Source: Streptomyces tagetis (GTDB lineage Bacteria > Actinomycetota > Actinomycetes > Streptomycetales > Streptomycetaceae). Taken from it: DNA of 64,000 nucleotides. This document shows positions 36,029-44,039 of this stretch, piece after piece (the stretch's first letter is position 1; the number at the start of each line of letters is the position of its first letter). The stretch covers positions 1 to 64,000 of the forward strand of contig NZ_JAGPNL010000013.1 of NCBI RefSeq assembly GCF_018069565.1. The letters are read 5' to 3'. Made by a program: the position numbers and the translations under genes. The notes under the pieces are model-generated. The model searched no databases and was not told where the DNA came from. It worked only from the letters and a program-made list of their open reading frames with translations.

Positions 36029-36790
36029 TCACACCTTGGATGGCCTGGACGTTCCCGCGGGTCCGCCGGTGACGCCCCGCGCGGGCCGCTCGCCCTTCGC
36101 ACCCCGCTCGGCCCGCTCGCCCTTCTCGGGCGTGACGAAGCGGTAGCCGACGTTGCGGACGGTGCCGATCAGCGATTCGTGCTCGGGGCCGAGCTTGGCG
36201 CGCAGCCGCCGCACGTGCACGTCGACGGTGCGGGTGCCGCCGAAGTAGTCGTAGCCCCACACCTCCTGGAGGAGCTGGGCGCGGGTGAAGACGCGGCCCG
36301 GATGCTGCGCGAGGTACTTCAGCAGCTCGAACTCCTTGAAGGTCAGGTCGAGCACCCGGCCCTTCAGCTTGGCGGAGTAGGTCGCCTCGTCCACCGACAG
36401 GTCGCCGTTGCGGATCTCGGTGGGGGAGTCGTCGACGATCTGCCGGCGGCCCAGGGCCAGCCGCAGCCGCGCCTCGACCTCCGCGGGGCCCGCGGTGTCC
36501 AGCAGCACGTCGTCGACGCCCCAGTCGGCGGTGACGGCGGCGAGCCCGCCCTCGGTGACGACGAGGAGCAGCGGGGAGCCCGGCCCGGTGGAGTGCAGCA
36601 GGCGGCACAGCCCGCGCACCTGGGGCAGGTCGTGGCGCCCGTCGACGAGGACGACGTCGGCGCCCGGGGCGTCGATCAGGGCGGGGCCCTCCGCCGGGGC
36701 GACCCGGACCGAGTGCAGCAGGAGGCCGAGGGCGGGGAGCACCTCCGCCGAGGGCTGGAGCGCGTTGGTCAGCAGCAGCAGGGAACTCAT
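36029..36790 (-). CDS. glnR: Global nitrogen regulator GlnR
   Basis: A 253-residue orphan OmpR-type regulator that controls glnA, amtB, nitrate and urea genes, and cross-talks with PhoP. The receiver is atypical: it keeps Asp50 (VVLVDGRHD) but lacks the acidic pair of a normal phosphorylation pocket, fitting GlnR, which works as a constitutive dimer. The winged-helix domain holds LTFKEFELLKYLAQHPGRVF and ends GTVRNVGYRF. A Glu/Arg/Gly-rich tail follows. Start ATG 36790 (MSSLLLLTN). No kinase is adjacent. Order matches SCO4159. Confidence 0.95.
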   Translation of the reverse strand: MSSLLLLTNALQPSAEVLPALGLLLHSVRVAPAEGPALIDAPGADVVLVDGRHDLPQVRGLCRLLHSTGPGSPLLLVVTEGGLAAVTADWGVDDVLLDTAGPAEVEARLRLALGRRQIVDDSPTEIRNGDLSVDEATYSAKLKGRVLDLTFKEFELLKYLAQHPGRVFTRAQLLQEVWGYDYFGGTRTVDVHVRRLRAKLGPEHESLIGTVRNVGYRFVTPEKGERAERGAKGERPARGVTGGPAGTSRPSKV

Positions 36791-37012
36791 CGCGCCCCAC
36801 CTGCCCGGGGCGTCGGATGATCGTGCGCGGTTCGCTCGCCCATAACGTCGGATTCCTCTCCGGTTCCTGCGAGGACGTCTGCGGCACTGCTTCTGGCGGT
36901 GCGGGCCGTGCCCGTGGGGCCCGCCGCGAGTCCGGGAACCGGCCGGCCCCGAAAGCACGAAAGGACCCGGGGGCTACGCTGCCCGAGTCCTCTGCCGAGC
37001 AGAATAGCCGAC

Positions 37013-37882
37013 ATGAGCAAGGGTCCGGCAGGTCGTGTGGCACGCGCCACCTCTCGTCCGTCCGCCCGCGCACCGCGCGCGGCGTCCGCCCCGGAGCCCG
37101 CCGGGTCCCCGCCGCCCCGCACCGGCGCCCGCACGTTCCTCCGTACGGCCGACGGCGTGCGCGTCGACGCCGTCTACGCGCCCGGTGCCGCCGCCGGTGA
37201 CGCGGGCGCCCCGGTCTTCGTCGTCGCGCACGGCTTCACGGGCGACGCCGACCGGCCGCACGTGCGCCGGGTCGCGGCGGCCCTCGCCCGCCACGGGGCC
37301 GTCGTCACCTTCTCCTTCCGCGGGCACGGCGCCTCCGGCGGCCGGTCCACGGTCGGCGACCGCGAGGTGCTGGACCTGGCGGCGGCGGTCGCCTGGGCGC
37401 GCGGCTTCGGGCACGCGCGCCTGGTGACGGTCGGCTTCTCGATGGGCGGCTCGGTGGTCCTGCGGCACGCCGCCCTGTACGGCGCGGACGCCGCCGGGCC
37501 CGACGCGGTGGTCTCGGTGAGTTCCCCCGCCCGCTGGTACTACCGGGGGACCGCGCCCATGCGCCGGCTGCACTGGCTGGTCATGCGCCCGGCCGGCCGC
37601 CTGGTGAGCCGCTGGGGACTGCGCACCCGCGTCCATCACCGGGACTGGGACCCGGTGCCGCTCTCCCCGGTGGAGGCGGCGGCGCGGATCGGGGTGCCGC
37701 TGCTGCTGGTGCACGGCGACCGGGACGCCTACTTCCCCCTCGACCACCCCCGCATGCTGGCCGGGGCCGCCGGTGACCGGGGCGAACTCTGGCTGGAGCC
37801 CGGCATGGGCCACGCCGAGCACGCCGCGGACGGCGAACTCCTGGACCGGATCGGCGACTGGGCGGTGTCGCGGGCGGGCTAG
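37013..37882 (+). CDS. Alpha/beta-hydrolase
   Basis: A 289-residue serine hydrolase. The nucleophile elbow is GFSMGGS, the acid is in VHGDRDAYFP, and the catalytic His is in GMGHAEHA. The oxyanion segment HGFTGD also fits. A basic, Ala/Pro-rich N-terminal part of about 35 residues is of unclear use. Substrate not predictable. It is divergent from glnR, with about 220 bases between, and is followed by the MoaD-like gene 46 bases later. Confidence 0.85.
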   Translation: MSKGPAGRVARATSRPSARAPRAASAPEPAGSPPPRTGARTFLRTADGVRVDAVYAPGAAAGDAGAPVFVVAHGFTGDADRPHVRRVAAALARHGAVVTFSFRGHGASGGRSTVGDREVLDLAAAVAWARGFGHARLVTVGFSMGGSVVLRHAALYGADAAGPDAVVSVSSPARWYYRGTAPMRRLHWLVMRPAGRLVSRWGLRTRVHHRDWDPVPLSPVEAAARIGVPLLLVHGDRDAYFPLDHPRMLAGAAGDRGELWLEPGMGHAEHAADGELLDRIGDWAVSRAG

Positions 37883-37928
37883 CCTGAGGTGTTCACTGCC
37901 GAACGACGACAGGCGACGAAGGGTCCAG

Positions 37929-38183
37929 ATGGCAAAGGTCACGGTGCGCTACTGGGCGGCCGCGAAGGCCGCGGCGGGGGTGGCCGAGGAACCGTACGAG
38001 GCGGACACGCTCGCCGGGGTGCTCGACGCGGTGCGCGAACGCCACCCCGGCGAACTCACCCGCGTGCTGACGCGCTGCTCGTTCCTGGTCGACGGTGACC
38101 CGGCCGGGACCCGCGCGCGGGAGACGGTACGGCTGGCCGAGGGCGGCACGGTCGAGGTGCTCCCGCCGTTCGCAGGAGGGTGA
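37929..38183 (+). CDS. MoaD/ThiS-family sulfur carrier protein
   Basis: An 84-residue ubiquitin-like protein ending in the required Gly-Gly (LPPFAGG), where a thiocarboxylate is formed. It could serve molybdopterin synthesis (MoaD) or cysteine or other sulfur transfer (CysO-like). The nearby sulfurtransferase gene cysA (3 kb downstream) makes a sulfur-relay role attractive, but this is inference. Start ATG 37929; the next gene begins one base after its stop. Confidence 0.88.
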   Translation: MAKVTVRYWAAAKAAAGVAEEPYEADTLAGVLDAVRERHPGELTRVLTRCSFLVDGDPAGTRARETVRLAEGGTVEVLPPFAGG

Positions 38184-38184
38184 G

Positions 38185-39528
38185 ATGAGCGACCAGCCGC
38201 ATCAGCCGTACGGGGGGCAGGAGCCCCCGGCGTGGCCCGCGCAGCCTGGGCGGGGCTTCCCGCCGGGGTTCGAGGAGCCGTCCGCCGCCGAGCAGACCCA
38301 GCAGTGGCAGGGCCAGACCTGGGAGACCCGGCTCCAGCCCCCGATCGACCCCACCACACCACCGCCGTCGCCGTCTCCGGGCGGGGGGTACGGGGGGCAG
38401 CCGCAGCCGGGACCGTCGTACGGGGGGCAGCCGTACGGGGGCGAGCCCCAGGCCGGGCAGCCGCCCTACGCGGGCCAGCCCCAGGCCGGGCAGCCGCCCT
38501 ACGGGGGGCAGCCGTACGCCGGGCAGTCCTACGGGGGCGGCCCGCAGGCCGGTCAGCCGTACCCCGGCCGGCCCCAGCCCCAGCCGGAGCACCAGTACGC
38601 CGCCCCGCCCCACCCCTACCAGCAGGCGGCCCAGCCGTACCCGCAGCCCCAGGCCGCCGCCGCGTACGCCGCCGCCCCCGCGGCCCGGCCCCACGAGCCC
38701 GCCGCCGCCCCGGAGCCCGCGCCCCCCGCCGGTGACGGGCCCGGGTACGGTCCGGCGACCCTCGCCGGCAACGCCCGGATCACCGACGCGCAGCGCGCCC
38801 GCGCCGAGGGCCGCTCCCCGATCATCGACCCGGGGATGCGGCCCGCCCTGCTCACCGCCCTGCTCGGCCTGCTGCTGGCCGGGGCGGCGGCGATCGGCAC
38901 CTACGCCCTGCTCCTGCCGCTGGTCGCGCTCCAGGCGGTCACCGCGGCCGGCTGGTTCCGGCTGAACGGCATGTGGCCGGCCCGCCAGGGCATCGCGCTG
39001 GGCTTCCTCGGCGCGCTCGTCGCCGATGTGGCGATGCTCGCCTCGGACCGGTCCCCGGCCGCGCTCCTCGGCAGCCTCGGCGTGTGGGTGCTGCTCACCC
39101 TCGTCCTGCAACTGCGCTCGCACGCCGACCCGGACGAGCGGATGTACGGCCTGATGGCCACCGTCGTCGCGGCGGCCCTCGCCATCATCGCGGGCGGCTA
39201 CCTCGCGGCGGACACCGACGCCGTGACGGTCGGCGGCATCGCGGTGGCGGCGGCTGCCGTGGTCCGCGCCCTGCCGCTGCCCGCCCCGGCGGCGATGGTC
39301 GCGGCGGTCCTGGCGGCGGCGGGCGCGGGCGCCGCGGCCGGCGGGATGACCGGGCTGGGCACCTCGGGGGCGCTGCTCGGCGCGGGCGCCGCGGTGTGCG
39401 CGCTGATCGGCCACCGCGCGGCGGCCTACGACTACCCGTCCCGGTTCGTCCACTTCACGGCGGGCGTCGCCCTGCCGCTCGCGGCGGCGGCCCCGGCGGT
39501 GTACGTCCTCGGGCGGCTGCTCGGCTGA
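38185..39528 (+). CDS. Membrane protein with a long Pro/Gly/Gln/Tyr-rich repeat N-terminus
   Basis: A 447-residue protein. Residues 1-190 are a disordered cytoplasmic region made of imperfect repeats such as PYGGQP and QAGQPPYAGQP (DNA about 38390-38570). Residues 190-447 carry about seven to eight membrane helices in an Ala/Leu-rich domain I do not recognise. The start ATG 38185 has AGGAGGG eight bases upstream and is one base after the MoaD-like stop, so it is co-translated. Similar proteins occur in all Streptomyces I can recall, without assigned function. Confidence 0.75.
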   Translation: MSDQPHQPYGGQEPPAWPAQPGRGFPPGFEEPSAAEQTQQWQGQTWETRLQPPIDPTTPPPSPSPGGGYGGQPQPGPSYGGQPYGGEPQAGQPPYAGQPQAGQPPYGGQPYAGQSYGGGPQAGQPYPGRPQPQPEHQYAAPPHPYQQAAQPYPQPQAAAAYAAAPAARPHEPAAAPEPAPPAGDGPGYGPATLAGNARITDAQRARAEGRSPIIDPGMRPALLTALLGLLLAGAAAIGTYALLLPLVALQAVTAAGWFRLNGMWPARQGIALGFLGALVADVAMLASDRSPAALLGSLGVWVLLTLVLQLRSHADPDERMYGLMATVVAAALAIIAGGYLAADTDAVTVGGIAVAAAAVVRALPLPAPAAMVAAVLAAAGAGAAAGGMTGLGTSGALLGAGAAVCALIGHRAAAYDYPSRFVHFTAGVALPLAAAAPAVYVLGRLLG

Positions 39529-39659
39529 GCCGTCCCTCCTGTCACAGGTGATCGACAGAATCCGGCGGCCGTCCCCCCGCGCGCTACCCTCGCGCTGGAC
39601 GGCCGCCCGGTCGTCGGGGGAAACGCCGTCGTCGACGCCAAGGGTGGGAAAGACACCGC

Positions 39660-40397
39660 ATGCGAGCATTGCGAATACTGCTGATCATCGTCGTGATCCT
39701 GGGCGGTCTCTTCGCCATCGCGGACCGCCTCGCCGTCAACTTCGCCGAGAACGAGGTGGCCGAACGGCTGCGGACCTCCGAGGACCTCGCCGAGACCCCG
39801 GACGTGTCGATCAACGGCTTCCCCTTCCTCACCCAGCTCCTCGGCGGCGAGCTGGACGACGTCGAGATCGGCATCGACTCCTACGAGGCCGCCACCGGTG
39901 ACGGCGGCAAGAAGATCCGCATCGACGACCTGCGGGCCCGCATGAAGGGCGTCGGCTTCTCCGGCGACTTCTCCTCGGCCACGGCGTCCAGCGCCGACGG
40001 CAGCGCGGCCATCTCCTACGACGAGCTGCTGAAGGCCGCCAAGTCCGAGCCGACCCAGGCAGCGCCGGGCGTCACGGCCAAGGTCGTGGGCCTCTCCGAC
40101 GGCGGCAACGGCAAGATCAAGGTGGCCCTGGAGGTGACCATGCTGGGCACCCCGATGCCCGAGCCGGTCCACGTGCTCAGCTCCGTGCGGGTCAAGGGCG
40201 ACGAAGTCGAGGTGGCCGCCGACGGTCTGCCCACCGTCGCCGGGGTGAAGCTGCCCGAGTCCCGGGTGCGGGCCGTCACCGACTTCCGCCAGCGGATCGA
40301 CGGACTGCCCGGCGGCATCACGATCGACAAGGTCGAGGCGGCCGAGGACGGCGTCCGGATCACGGTGAAGGGTTCGGACATCCGCCTGGCCGGGTAG
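39660..40397 (+). CDS. DUF2993 protein, LmeA-like
   Basis: A 245-residue exported or membrane-anchored protein with one N-terminal helix (LLIIVVILGGLFAI). The rest is a beta-rich DUF2993 domain with the pattern VSINGFPFLTQLLGGELDDVEI and TDFRQRIDGLPGGITID. In mycobacteria the relative LmeA supports lipoglycan elongation in the cell envelope. A lipid- or glycan-related envelope role is inferred by family. Confidence 0.8.
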   Translation: MRALRILLIIVVILGGLFAIADRLAVNFAENEVAERLRTSEDLAETPDVSINGFPFLTQLLGGELDDVEIGIDSYEAATGDGGKKIRIDDLRARMKGVGFSGDFSSATASSADGSAAISYDELLKAAKSEPTQAAPGVTAKVVGLSDGGNGKIKVALEVTMLGTPMPEPVHVLSSVRVKGDEVEVAADGLPTVAGVKLPESRVRAVTDFRQRIDGLPGGITIDKVEAAEDGVRITVKGSDIRLAG

Positions 40398-40651
40398 GAC
40401 TTCCCCAGCCTCTCCGGCCTCCCCGGCCCGCCCGGACGGACCCGGCAGCCCGCCCCGGCGCCCCGGCGCCTTGGCGGGCGCCCGCTCCCTCGGCGGCCCC
40501 CGGACCGCGCTGTCGTCCGCGATGCGAGACGGCGCCGTCCGCTCCGTAGAAACCCGGCCGGACCGGAGGGCTTGCCCGACGGGCCGGATTCCTCCCCGCA
40601 TGCCGCTCATCTCACATCACGGACCATTGTGTCTCACCATGTGATCCGCCG
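40398..40651. other. Non-coding gap upstream of the cysA leader
   Basis: About 250 bases with no convincing gene. It contains GC-rich runs with CCCCGGCG repeats and the upstream part of the cysA control region. No terminator-grade stem was found after the DUF2993 gene. Confidence 0.4.
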
Positions 40652-40689
40652 GTGACACACCCGGCATTCCGTCCCTACGATCGGGCCCA
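40652..40689 (+). promoter_or_regulatory. Promoter giving a leaderless leader-peptide transcript upstream of cysA
   Basis: A -35 hexamer GTGACA (40652-40657), an 18-base spacer and a -10 TACGAT (40676-40681) place transcription start on the A of the leader ATG at 40689. There is no room for a ribosome-binding site, so the leader should be translated from a leaderless mRNA. Confidence 0.65.
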
Positions 40690-40796
40690 TGCAGTGCCAG
40701 ACAAGCGTCCTCCGTTCGCGGGGACAGGCGGATCTCACGAAGCGGCGGGCAGTGGACCTGTGCCGCGTCGCCGCCATGCTCTGTCGCACTTTCTGA
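40689..40796 (+). CDS. Leader peptide upstream of cysA (candidate sulfur/cysteine attenuator)
   Basis: A 35-residue peptide with Cys at positions 3, 25 and 32. The core RRAVDLCRVAAMLC matches the Arg-x-Val-Asp-Leu-Cys-Arg-Val leader peptides that I recall upstream of sulfur-metabolism genes in Streptomyces. In mycobacteria, Cys-rich leaderless uORFs are known to sense cysteine supply by ribosome stalling. It lies 130 bases before cysA, and two hairpins follow its stop. The control mechanism here is inferred. Confidence 0.7.
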   Translation: MQCQTSVLRSRGQADLTKRRAVDLCRVAAMLCRTF

Positions 40797-40842
40797 GCGG
40801 AAGGCCACGCCTCCGCATCCCCACCCCGCACGCCGGGGGGTG
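40797..40842 (+). promoter_or_regulatory. Candidate attenuator hairpins after the leader peptide
   Basis: Two stem-loops follow the leader stop at once: GCGGA/TCCGC extended by GG/CC with one bulged A (40797-40816), and CACCCC/GGGGTG (40822-40842). Ribosome position on the leader could decide whether they form. Neither has a T tract. Confidence 0.4.
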
Positions 40843-40926
40843 TCCGTGTGCCGCGCCCGCCACGCGCCGCGCCGCGCCCCTCACCCCGTTCCGCAGGCCC
40901 CGCCGCATCTGCCCCGGAGGAGAGAC

Positions 40927-41766
40927 ATGAGCCGCAGTGACGTCCTGGTCGACGCCGACTGGCTCCAGGACCACCTGGACGACCCGAGCATCGCCATCGT
41001 CGAGGTGGACGAGGACACGTCCGCGTACGAGAAGAACCACATCAAGAACGCGATCCGCATCGACTGGACCAAGGACCTCCAGGACCCGGTGCGCCGCGAC
41101 TTCGTGGACCAGGAGGGCTTCGAGAAGCTCCTGTCGGCCAAGGGCATCGCCAACGACACGCTGGTGATCCTCTACGGCGGCAACAACAACTGGTTCGCGT
41201 CCTACGCCTACTGGTACTTCAAGCTCTACGGCCACGAGAACGTCAAGCTGCTCGACGGCGGCCGCAAGAAGTGGGAGCTGGACGCCCGCGAGCTGGTCGA
41301 GGAGGTGCCCGAGCGCGCCGCCACCGACTACAAGGCCAAGCCGCAGGACACCTCGATCCGCGCCTTCCGCGACGAGGTCGTCGCCGCGATCGGCGTGCAG
41401 AACATCGTCGACGTGCGCTCGCCCGACGAGTTCTCCGGCAAGCTGCTCGCCCCGGCCCACCTGCCGCAGGAGCAGTCGCAGCGCCCTGGCCACGTGCCGT
41501 CCTCCCGCAACATCCCGTGGTCGAAGAACGCCAACGACGACGGCACCTTCAAGTCCGACGAGGAGCTGAAGGCCCTCTACGAGGCCGAGCAGATCGACCT
41601 CTCCAAGGACACGATCGCCCTGTGCCGCATCGGCGAGCGCTCGGCCCTGAGCTGGTTCGTCCTGCACGAGCTGCTCGGTGTGGAGAACGTCAAGAACTAC
41701 GACGGCTCCTGGACCGAGTACGGCTCGCTCGTCGGCGTGCCGATCGCGCTGGGCCCCGCCAAGTAA
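40927..41766 (+). CDS. cysA: Thiosulfate sulfurtransferase CysA (rhodanese)
   Basis: A 279-residue two-domain rhodanese moving sulfur from thiosulfate or 3-mercaptopyruvate to acceptors. The active site is Cys233 in the loop LCRIGERS, the CRxGxRS form typical of actinobacterial CysA/SseA. Domain 1 (about 1-125) is inactive, domain 2 catalytic. The start ATG 40927 has GGAGGAGAG upstream. A DUF1416 gene follows after 36 bases, a pairing seen widely in actinobacteria. Confidence 0.93.
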   Translation: MSRSDVLVDADWLQDHLDDPSIAIVEVDEDTSAYEKNHIKNAIRIDWTKDLQDPVRRDFVDQEGFEKLLSAKGIANDTLVILYGGNNNWFASYAYWYFKLYGHENVKLLDGGRKKWELDARELVEEVPERAATDYKAKPQDTSIRAFRDEVVAAIGVQNIVDVRSPDEFSGKLLAPAHLPQEQSQRPGHVPSSRNIPWSKNANDDGTFKSDEELKALYEAEQIDLSKDTIALCRIGERSALSWFVLHELLGVENVKNYDGSWTEYGSLVGVPIALGPAK

Positions 41767-41802
41767 GCCGACCGACCCTTCCCAACACCTCAGGAGTACG
41801 AC

Positions 41803-42090
41803 ATGTGCGGAGCGAAGGCCGGCGGCCCCGACGCCTCGACGATCAAGCCGGGTGAGACCACCATCCAGGGTCAGGTGACCCGCGACGGCGAGCCGGTGAC
41901 GGGCTACGTCCGTCTGCTGGACTCGACCGGCGAGTTCACGGCGGAGGTCCCCACCTCCGCGACGGGCCAGTTCCGCTTCTACGCGGCCGAGGGCACCTGG
42001 ACCGTCCGGGCGCTGGTCCCGGGCGCCACCGCCGACCGCACGGTCGTCGCCCGGCAGGGCGGGCTGGCGGAGGTCGCGATCGCCGTCTGA
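41803..42090 (+). CDS. DUF1416 protein (cysA partner)
   Basis: A 95-residue protein starting MCGAKAGG, with Cys at position 2. The rest looks like a small beta-sandwich (carboxypeptidase-regulatory-like: GQVTRDGEPVTGYVRLLD). It is invariably found after cysA in actinobacteria, as far as I know, so a role in sulfur transfer using the N-terminal Cys is plausible. RBS CAGGAG sits six to seven bases before the ATG. Confidence 0.85.
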   Translation: MCGAKAGGPDASTIKPGETTIQGQVTRDGEPVTGYVRLLDSTGEFTAEVPTSATGQFRFYAAEGTWTVRALVPGATADRTVVARQGGLAEVAIAV

Positions 42091-42104
42091 CGGCACACGC
42101 GCGG

Positions 42105-42149
42105 AAGGGGCCGCGCCCCACGGGTTGGACACCCGGGGCGCGGCCCCTT
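42105..42149 (+). terminator. Terminator of the cysA operon
   Basis: A perfect 15-bp stem (AAGGGGCCGCGCCCC with GGGGCGCGGCCCCTT) with a 15-base loop begins 15 bases after the DUF1416 stop. Confidence 0.85.
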
Positions 42150-42175
42150 CGCCCGTCCGGAACTACCCTGGAGGT

Positions 42176-42433
42176 ATGTACGCACGGCGGCGTCACGTGT
42201 ACTTCGCCATGATGGGGACGTGCCTCGCGCTCTTCGTCCTGGCCTGGGGCGTGGTGCGCATCTGGTCGGTGCCGGCCGCCGTCGGCATGTGCGTGGTGGC
42301 CATGCTCATCCCGCCGGTCGCCGCGATGGTCGCCAACCGCCGCGGCCCCGAGGACCGCTGGTGGGACGACCCATCGGGCGATCCCAAGTCCGACGAGTGG
42401 TGGGACGAGCTGGACGGCAAGAAGCACCACTGA
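42176..42433 (+). CDS. DUF3099-type small membrane protein
   Basis: An 85-residue protein with two membrane helices (about 8-28 and 33-50) and an acidic/Trp-rich cytoplasmic tail (RWWDDPSGD, DEWWDELDG). Start ATG 42176 after CTGGAGG. Family of unknown function, common in actinobacteria. Confidence 0.8.
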   Translation: MYARRRHVYFAMMGTCLALFVLAWGVVRIWSVPAAVGMCVVAMLIPPVAAMVANRRGPEDRWWDDPSGDPKSDEWWDELDGKKHH

Positions 42434-42484
42434 ACGCCTGCTACGGCGGCTACGGCACCCACGGCGGCCGTCCCCCGCGCCGTC

Positions 42485-42847
42485 TCAGTAGACGAGCGCC
42501 TGCGTCTCCTCGCCCATGGCCTCCTGCACGAAGACCTGGGCGCCCGCGATCCGCACCCCGTCCAGCACGTCACCCTCCGTGATCTCCCGGCGGGCCGCGC
42601 ACTGCGTGCACAGCGTCAGCCGGCCCCCGGCCAGCACGGAGTCCAGCAGGTCGGGCAGGGGCGCGGCGTGCGGCAGCTCGAACTCGGCCGCCCGGCCCGG
42701 CAGCGCGAACCACGACGCCTCGCCGGTCAGCCACAGGGAGACCTCGACACCGCTGGCCACGGCCACCGCCGCGACCGTGAACGCCTGCGAGCACCGCTCG
42801 GGGGCGTCGGCCCCCGCCGTCAGCTTGATCACCAGCTTCTTCGCCAT
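42485..42847 (-). CDS. DsrE-family protein
   Basis: A 120-residue DsrE/F-like protein (sulfur-relay fold). Segments MAKKLVIKLTAGADAPERC and SLWLTGEASW fit the family; a Cys pair occurs at LCTQCAARRE, the position often used for sulfur binding. It lies opposite to its neighbours. A link to the nearby cysA unit is possible but not shown. Confidence 0.8.
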   Translation of the reverse strand: MAKKLVIKLTAGADAPERCSQAFTVAAVAVASGVEVSLWLTGEASWFALPGRAAEFELPHAAPLPDLLDSVLAGGRLTLCTQCAARREITEGDVLDGVRIAGAQVFVQEAMGEETQALVY

Positions 42848-42972
42848 GGCCGCATCGTACGGCGCCGGGCGGGGCCCACCTCCCAGGGTGCCGCCCGGCC
42901 CGGCCGCGTAAGCTGGTGTCCGGCCCTGTGCACACCGCGCACGTACGACCCCGCTCAACCGAGGAGCACCCC

Positions 42973-43071
42973 GTGGAGATCTTCTTCGAAGTCCTGTTGG
43001 TCCTGGTCTGCGTCGGCGTCCTCGCCTTCGCCGGACTGACCGTGAAGAAGCTGTACCAGGGCCAGCGCTGA
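42973..43071 (+). CDS. 32-residue membrane microprotein
   Basis: A short frame from GTG 42973 with GAGGAG nine bases upstream. The product is one hydrophobic helix (FFEVLLVLVCVGVLAFAGLTV) with a basic C-terminal end (KKLYQGQR). It lies 23 bases before the nitrobindin-like gene and is probably in the same transcript. I believe it is conserved in Streptomyces. Confidence 0.6.
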   Translation: MEIFFEVLLVLVCVGVLAFAGLTVKKLYQGQR

Positions 43072-43094
43072 CCCCTCGCCAGGAAGTTCCGCTC

Positions 43095-43670
43095 ATGATC
43101 GAGATTCCGTCCGACCTGCACAAGGACCTCGTCCCGCTCGCCTTCCTGCTCGGTGAGTGGGCGGGCGCCGGCGTGCACGACTTCCCCGGCGCCGAGAAGT
43201 GCAACTTCGGCCAGGAGGTCGCCTTCACCCACGACGGCCGGGACTTCCTGGAGTACCGCTCCCGCACCTGGGTGCTGGACGGCGACGGGAACAAGCTCCG
43301 CCCGCTGGAGACCGAGCACGGCTTCTGGCGGATCGACGCCGACCGCAAGGTCGAGGTCACGATGGTCCGCGACGACGGCGTCATCGAGATCTGGTACGGC
43401 GAGCTGGCCGACCAGAAGCCCCAGATCGACCTGGTCACCGACGCGGTCGCCCGCACCCCCGCCGCCCGCCCCTACACCGGCGGCAAGCGGCTGTACGGCT
43501 ACGTCAAGAGCGACCTCATGTGGGTCGGCGAGAAGCAGACCCCCGAGGTCGAGCTGCGCCCCTACATGTCCGCCCACCTCAAGAAGGTCGTCACCCCCGA
43601 GGACGTCGAGCGCTGGGCCAAGGCCCTCCCCGACGACATGCCGGACGACGGCATCGCCTTCTTCAAGTAG
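43095..43670 (+). CDS. Nitrobindin-like heme/lipid-binding beta-barrel protein (DUF1794)
   Basis: A 191-residue ten-stranded beta-barrel of the THAP4/nitrobindin family. The family motif is LLGEWAGAGVH (GxWxGxG) near the N-terminus; the C-terminal region has SAHLKKV, where the His could be the axial heme ligand seen in nitrobindins. These proteins bind ferric heme and react with NO or peroxynitrite. It is the last core gene before the defence-like island. Confidence 0.82.
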   Translation: MIEIPSDLHKDLVPLAFLLGEWAGAGVHDFPGAEKCNFGQEVAFTHDGRDFLEYRSRTWVLDGDGNKLRPLETEHGFWRIDADRKVEVTMVRDDGVIEIWYGELADQKPQIDLVTDAVARTPAARPYTGGKRLYGYVKSDLMWVGEKQTPEVELRPYMSAHLKKVVTPEDVERWAKALPDDMPDDGIAFFK

Positions 43671-43832
43671 CCCGGCCCCAGCAGACCGCGGTTCCTCCAG
43701 CAGGCCAGCCCTCTTATGGGCGGCGCTCCGGTTCTTCTCGTGGGGCGGTAACCCCAGGTCCCCCGTACCCCGGCATGGGTTAACAGATGACCCAGCATGG
43801 CAATGCGCTTGCTTCTCGCCGGGGTCTGGGGA
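43671..43832. other. Non-coding gap before the candidate RNA
   Basis: About 160 bases, less GC-biased than the neighbours and without codon pattern. A short stem TGGGT/ACCCA lies around 43776-43794. It may mark the left edge of the inserted island; I found no clear direct repeat to confirm an attachment site. Confidence 0.35.
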
Positions 43833-43925
43833 TACCGTCTTGGTTGTCTTCGTGGTGGGCGATGTCATCGTCCCGCGGATGCGCGAAGCCCCGACCGTAA
43901 TGTGTCTGCGGTCGGGGCTTCGGAG
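43833..43925 (+). ncRNA. Candidate structured RNA upstream of the Abi/HEPN gene
   Basis: A possible promoter (TTGCTT at 43809, 18-base spacer, TACCGT at 43833) would start an RNA near 43845. The following 80 bases can fold into two hairpins: a 7-bp stem with one bulge (GGGCGAT ... ATCGTCCC, loop GTC), and a 13-bp perfect stem GAAGCCCCGACCG/CGGTCGGGGCTTC (43885-43921) that may also end transcription. The region has no codon bias, and a strong ribosome site points to a protein start only at 44040. Small RNA or regulated leader is inference. Confidence 0.45.
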
Positions 43926-44039
43926 GCCATGCTCTGGGCGGCATGCGAAGCAGAGGCGGACCCAGGGCGTACGCAAGCCACGATAGCAGAGCACATCCGC
44001 GGGCGCGCCGCGCTGCGGAAACCGAGTGGGGGAGAGACT

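Noticed and set aside
34964..36790. LacI and GlnR genes as one operon
   Set aside because: They are on the same strand and only about 40 bases apart, so read-through is possible, but the functions differ and nothing in the sequence shows coupling.
43797..44039. Longer N-terminus for the Abi/HEPN protein
   Set aside because: The extra 81 codons lack protein character, cross a strong hairpin, and the GTG at 44040 has a better ribosome site.
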